Shown here: positions 18,432 through 21,975 of the stretch, in pieces | How the letters are laid out: each line of letters starts with the position of its first letter | Numbering within the stretch: the stretch's first letter is position 1 | Source: a virus | Virus record (IMG/VR): IMGVR_UViG_3300046468_001577 | Location: 1 to 21,975 of that record | Reading direction: 5' to 3' (one strand) | DNA: 21,975 nucleotides | Notes under the pieces: model-generated | Databases searched by the model: none | What the model was told of the DNA's origin: nothing | Seen by the model: only the letters and a program-made list of their open reading frames with translations | Made by a program: the position numbers and the translations under genes

Positions 18432-20212
18432 TGGTAAGCGTTGTTGAGGAAACTTTTAGATCTGCCTTTGCCCCACCTGATCGCAAGCCCGTTTGGGAAT
18501 GGGCTCAAGAAAATGTAAAAGTTGATCCAACCTCACCCTTTCAAGGATTGTGGAGAAGTGAGATTAGTCCTTGGGTTCGGGAGTTTATGGATTGCTTTCA
18601 AGATATAGAAGTTGAGCAATTGACGATTATGTGTTCGGCACAGTCAGCAAAGACTCAATCTTTAATCTGCGTTTTGGCATGGTGTTTATCTCAAGAGCCC
18701 GCCCCTTCGATGTGGGTGACAAGTAACGGAGGGGAGGCAGCTTATTTTATGAAAACAAGATTAATGCCTACTATCCTAGATTGTGCCCCGCTTGCGGATA
18801 CCTTAGTTCAAGGTAGGGATAAGGTAACTAAGTCACAGGCTAATTTCCACGGGGCATCCTTGAAGGTTACAGGAGCCGCATCTCCAAGTGGATTGCAGTC
18901 CAAGCCTGTCCGATGGCTTTTCCTAGATGAAGTTAGAAACTACCCCGAAGGAGCCTTAGAGATGGTTCAGAAAAGAACAAGAGCTTATTGGAACTCTAAA
19001 ACCTTAATCGTTTCAACGCCTGATAAAGAAAATGACGGGATACATAGAAGCTTCCTAGAAGGAGATCAAAGAACTTTTCATTACCGATGCCCAAACTGTG
19101 AGGACTTGATTCCGCTTCAGTGGGGAAATATGAAATGGGCAGATGACTGCAAGAAAGATGGAGCCTATGACTTTGAGAAGCTTAACCCGTCAATTCGATT
19201 ACAATGCCCTCGCTGTGAGCATGAGATGTATGATACTCCTGATAACAGAAGGCATATCGCAGAAAAGGGAGAGTTCGTAAGACTTAATCCCAAATGCGCG
19301 AGAAGTAAGGTTTCGTTTTATTGGAACGCAATCTTGCCGCCGTGGGTAAAGTGGCGGGATTTGGTAGAGGAGTTTTTGTCAGGAATGGCAGCGATGAAAA
19401 ACGGAAACCCACAGCCCTTAAAGGATTTTATTAACGAATCAGCGGGAGAGCCTTGGAAGGATAGTATGACAGCAGTAGACGATGACACGATTGACGACAG
19501 GCGAGACACTTACCGATTAGAGGAGAAATGGGATGAAGAGTATTGCCGATTTATGTCTGTAGATGTTCAAGGAGGAGGAGGATTGCATTATTGGTATGTG
19601 ATTCGCTCTTTCGCAAAACAAGGAGCCGCATCGAGATTGCATACTTTTGGTAAGGCGTACAGTGAATCTGAGTTGTTGGAGATTTCAAAAGAGCATGGAG
19701 TGCCACCGACACGATGCGTAATCGATTGTGGGTGGAATACTGCATCAGTCATAAGGTTCTGCCAAAGATACGGATGGAAGCCTTTTCGTGGAGATGCAGC
19801 AAAGCAGTTCACAGTGCGAGATAAAAAGTCAGGGAAAGCAGTCCGACAGATATGGACAGAAAACTATGCCGATGCTGAAATGGGAACAAGATTGCAAGGA
19901 ATGACAAAAAGGGTAAAGCGATATATGTGGTCGAATGATGCGACTAAAAACATACTTGCAGAACTCATGGCGGGAGGATTAGGAAGATGGACAATTCCAA
20001 AAAACACACCGCAAGAATACATTCAACAACTAACAAGTGAGATTCGGGAAGAAAAGAGAGAAGCTAATGGGCGAATATCTTATGTATGGAAACAGACCCG
20101 CCGAGATAACCACCTGAGAGATTGCGAGTTAATGATTGTAGTTGCAAGTATTGCGGCGAGGTTAGGGTTAGATGCCACTCCTATTGACATTGAATCTGTT
20201 ATAGATGAGTAG
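18431..20212 (+). CDS. terL: Terminase large subunit, GpA family
   Basis: This encodes 593 residues, the packaging ATPase and nuclease. The ATPase N-terminal half has a Walker A-like CSAQSAKT (68-75), in which the usual glycines are Ala/Ser, and Walker B LFLDE (163-167). Two CPxC pairs (220-223 and 259-262) form the zinc module common in lambda gpA-type proteins. The nuclease half begins at MSVDVQGG, where D378 is the first metal ligand; WTENYADAEM and a C-terminal HLRDCELM complete the family pattern. Length is close to lambda gpA. It starts with a TAATG overlap and is followed by gpW-like and portal genes in lambda order. Confidence 0.95.
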   Translation: MVSVVEETFRSAFAPPDRKPVWEWAQENVKVDPTSPFQGLWRSEISPWVREFMDCFQDIEVEQLTIMCSAQSAKTQSLICVLAWCLSQEPAPSMWVTSNGGEAAYFMKTRLMPTILDCAPLADTLVQGRDKVTKSQANFHGASLKVTGAASPSGLQSKPVRWLFLDEVRNYPEGALEMVQKRTRAYWNSKTLIVSTPDKENDGIHRSFLEGDQRTFHYRCPNCEDLIPLQWGNMKWADDCKKDGAYDFEKLNPSIRLQCPRCEHEMYDTPDNRRHIAEKGEFVRLNPKCARSKVSFYWNAILPPWVKWRDLVEEFLSGMAAMKNGNPQPLKDFINESAGEPWKDSMTAVDDDTIDDRRDTYRLEEKWDEEYCRFMSVDVQGGGGLHYWYVIRSFAKQGAASRLHTFGKAYSESELLEISKEHGVPPTRCVIDCGWNTASVIRFCQRYGWKPFRGDAAKQFTVRDKKSGKAVRQIWTENYADAEMGTRLQGMTKRVKRYMWSNDATKNILAELMAGGLGRWTIPKNTPQEYIQQLTSEIREEKREANGRISYVWKQTRRDNHLRDCELMIVVASIAARLGLDATPIDIESVIDE

Positions 20213-20576
20213 TTTAGTAAGTCTTGGCAGTAGCGTAAGTATAGGTGCATCAATAGGTGCATCAATAGGGGGAGGCAGTGCCCTTACTTCAATCTCATCA
20301 CAGCGGGCAGATACGGGCGGGATATATGGGCACTTGACAGAACTTGAGCTTGTGGAGTTAAGGGATCAAGTTGTTTCGTACATCAAATTAGTCCTAAAAG
20401 GTGAGAGTATCATTAATGTTTCTATTGGGGGGAAATCTGTATCCAAGAACCTACCTACGATTGAAGAGTTAAAGTCGGAATTAAATGAAATTAAAAACAC
20501 TCTTAAGGCTTTAGACCCTATCACTTACGGGAAGAAACGCCGTAGGTTTGGGTTCGACCATAGATTTAGAAACTGA
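20205..20576 (+). CDS. gpW-like head-tail connector protein
   Basis: This encodes 123 residues. A Ser/Gly-rich low-complexity N terminus (about 1-33, containing a repeated SIGA unit) is followed by LTELELVELRDQVVSYIKLV, then a strand pair INVSIGGKSV and a second helix TIEELKSELNEIKNTL. This helix, hairpin, helix layout matches lambda gpW, which joins head and tail. Position between terminase large subunit and portal is exactly that of gpW in lambda. The protein is longer than gpW at both ends. Sequence similarity is weak, so the call leans on context. Confidence 0.6.
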   Translation: MSSLVSLGSSVSIGASIGASIGGGSALTSISSQRADTGGIYGHLTELELVELRDQVVSYIKLVLKGESIINVSIGGKSVSKNLPTIEELKSELNEIKNTLKALDPITYGKKRRRFGFDHRFRN

Positions 20577-21975
20577 TGATAAATATATTTAAGAGAAACA
20601 AGAAGTACAAAAAGGGCAAGCTGTCGGATCGAAACGCCATGCGAGCGAAAGGTCAACATACTTTCATTGATGGGTTGGGTAGAGGTGATCCTAATCGTCA
20701 GAACATACCATACTATTTTAGGCAGAGAGATCCGATTCCAAAATGGGAAAGGGAAGAGCTAATAGAAATGGGCAGATACCTTTATGGAAATGACGGAATC
20801 GTAAAGGGAGCAATTGATGATATGGCGAGATTTAGTTTTCCGCTAAAGCCCCAAGCTTGCACAGAGGATTCTGAATGGAACATGGCAGCGGAATACTACT
20901 TTGAACATTGGGCAGCAAATGCAGATATTAAAGGTAGATTGCATTACTATGACTTGCAGAGACTCGCATCAATATGTTTAGACAGGGATGGAGATATTGG
21001 GATTCTTCATGTAGTTACAGATAATGGCGTGAAGCTTCAGTTGATCGAAAGTGATATTATAAAAGACAAGCCTGATAACAAAGGGGAGTGGGATCAAGGG
21101 GTGAAGTATGATAAGCACGGAAGACCAACTGCTTACGCGATTCTTGACGATCCTGACAAGCAAGACTCCTTTCGGGTTGTGCCCGCATCACAAATGCAAC
21201 TTTTATTTGACCCTGAGAGAGCAGATCAGCAAAGAGGTATCTCTGCAATCTCTCATGCAGTCGCACACATTCGTGACAAAAAGGAAATTTTGGGATACGA
21301 GAAGATTGGTGTAAAGAACCTATCAACTTTTAGTGCGGTACTACAGTCCGATTACGATGAAGCTGATGAGGATGCATTTGGATTAGCAGAAGTTGAAGGA
21401 GTAGATGCTAATGGGCAACCTACAGAAATTACAGTAAGTCAGATGCAGTCGGGTGAGATACCCGTTTTAAGAAAAGGCGAACAACTTACAGCATTTCAAG
21501 GTAATCGCCCTAGTTCTACATTTGAAGGATTCTTAGAGTTTTTAATCAGAGAGTTCGCAGTTGGATTAGGATTACCTTATGAATTTGTTTGGAACACATC
21601 TGCATTAACAGGGACATCACAAAGATTTGTAATGGGGAAGGCACAAAGGAAGTTTGAAGAAAGGCAGAGATTGTTTACCCCTTTTGTGAGTAGGACATGG
21701 GCGATGGTGATAGCAGAAGGCGTAGAAAGCGGAGAATTGAAACCCGTGGAGGGATGGCAAAGATGCAAGGTGCAACCACCCGCAAAGCTAACGATTGACA
21801 TAGGTAGAGAGATGGCACAAGAGCGGGAAGATGTGGCAGCGGGATTAATGTCGAAAGCACAACATTTTGGTCAACGCGGATTAGATTGGCAAAGTGAGAT
21901 AGACCAACAAGCAAAAGAATTTAGTTACATCATGGATAGAGCCGAGAAGTTAGCCGATAAGCATGGATTGCCGAT
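20576..21975 (+). CDS. Portal protein, lambda gpB-type (partial, runs off the right edge)
   Basis: The ATG at 20576 overlaps the previous TGA by one base and the frame stays open for 466 codons to the window end. YFRQRDPIPKWEREELIEMG, then YLYGNDGIVKGAIDDMARFS, LASICLDRDGDIGIL, GYEKIGVKNLSTFSAVLQ and LPYEFVWNTSALTGTSQRFV follow the lambda-type portal pattern, including the DGD strand and the clip/wing region. The portal is the dodecameric DNA channel at one capsid vertex. Lambda gpB is about 530 residues, so perhaps 60-80 residues are missing. Gene order terminase, connector, portal supports the call. Confidence 0.9.
   Translation, partial: MINIFKRNKKYKKGKLSDRNAMRAKGQHTFIDGLGRGDPNRQNIPYYFRQRDPIPKWEREELIEMGRYLYGNDGIVKGAIDDMARFSFPLKPQACTEDSEWNMAAEYYFEHWAANADIKGRLHYYDLQRLASICLDRDGDIGILHVVTDNGVKLQLIESDIIKDKPDNKGEWDQGVKYDKHGRPTAYAILDDPDKQDSFRVVPASQMQLLFDPERADQQRGISAISHAVAHIRDKKEILGYEKIGVKNLSTFSAVLQSDYDEADEDAFGLAEVEGVDANGQPTEITVSQMQSGEIPVLRKGEQLTAFQGNRPSSTFEGFLEFLIREFAVGLGLPYEFVWNTSALTGTSQRFVMGKAQRKFEERQRLFTPFVSRTWAMVIAEGVESGELKPVEGWQRCKVQPPAKLTIDIGREMAQEREDVAAGLMSKAQHFGQRGLDWQSEIDQQAKEFSYIMDRAEKLADKHGLP

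Overview
The window is a stretch of a tailed-phage genome (a temperate siphophage-like or otherwise lambda-type element). It is gene-dense, roughly 40% G+C by eye, and most genes overlap by 1-17 bases. The host cannot be proved. The integrase resembles a subfamily I associate with Verrucomicrobiota, because its usual box II His is replaced by Asn and the C-terminal region has a KYRGV-type tyrosine motif. Many genes lack a Shine-Dalgarno sequence and follow an A-rich leader instead. An aquatic Verrucomicrobiota-like host is therefore my best guess, at low to moderate confidence.

Layout. At 53-1148 a small operon encodes four short proteins, one DUF3846-like. At 1149-1334 lies an attachment site: the 3' half of a tRNA-Gly(TCC) gene flanked by paired GTGKCAGCA repeats that look like integrase arm sites. 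A tyrosine integrase follows (1335-2363). Phage DNA lies on both sides of the core, so this looks like attP of an unintegrated or circular form rather than a prophage end. At 2335-2719 two ribbon-helix-helix proteins are read leftward. A divergent control region (2720-2865) separates them from the rightward early operon (2866-7131). That operon holds two small excisionase-like DNA-binding proteins, an ERF-like annealing protein with an SSB-type tail, a PolB/DnaQ-type exonuclease, a winged-helix protein, a replication initiator with a candidate internal origin, a DnaC-like helicase loader, a SWIM zinc protein and a RusA resolvase.

At 7151-8657 and 8814-10966 two short operons, each closed by a strong intrinsic terminator, carry small unknown proteins. 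They also encode a gamma-glutamylcyclotransferase-like protein, an amidoligase, a class II glutamine amidotransferase-like protein and a DNA-binding protein. The first three together look like a phage amide-bond or peptide-modification module. At 11003-16066 is an unusual modification island: two related GT-A glycosyltransferase-like proteins, three ParB/sulfiredoxin-fold proteins, a GNAT-like protein and an IbrA/IbrB-like pair (PAPS-reductase-like plus ParB-like). From 16056 to the end are packaging and head genes: a DNA-binding protein, a small terminase, a metallophosphoesterase, a GpA-type large terminase, a gpW-like connector and a lambda-type portal that runs off the right edge.

Regulation. 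Four promoters share one design: a TTGACA-like -35, exactly 17 bases of spacer holding a TACGG-N4-CCGTA palindrome, and a CATANT-like -10. They precede the left operon, the two amidoligase-module operons and the IbrA/packaging operon. One regulator probably controls them all. At two of them the start codon falls about where transcription should begin, suggesting leaderless mRNAs.
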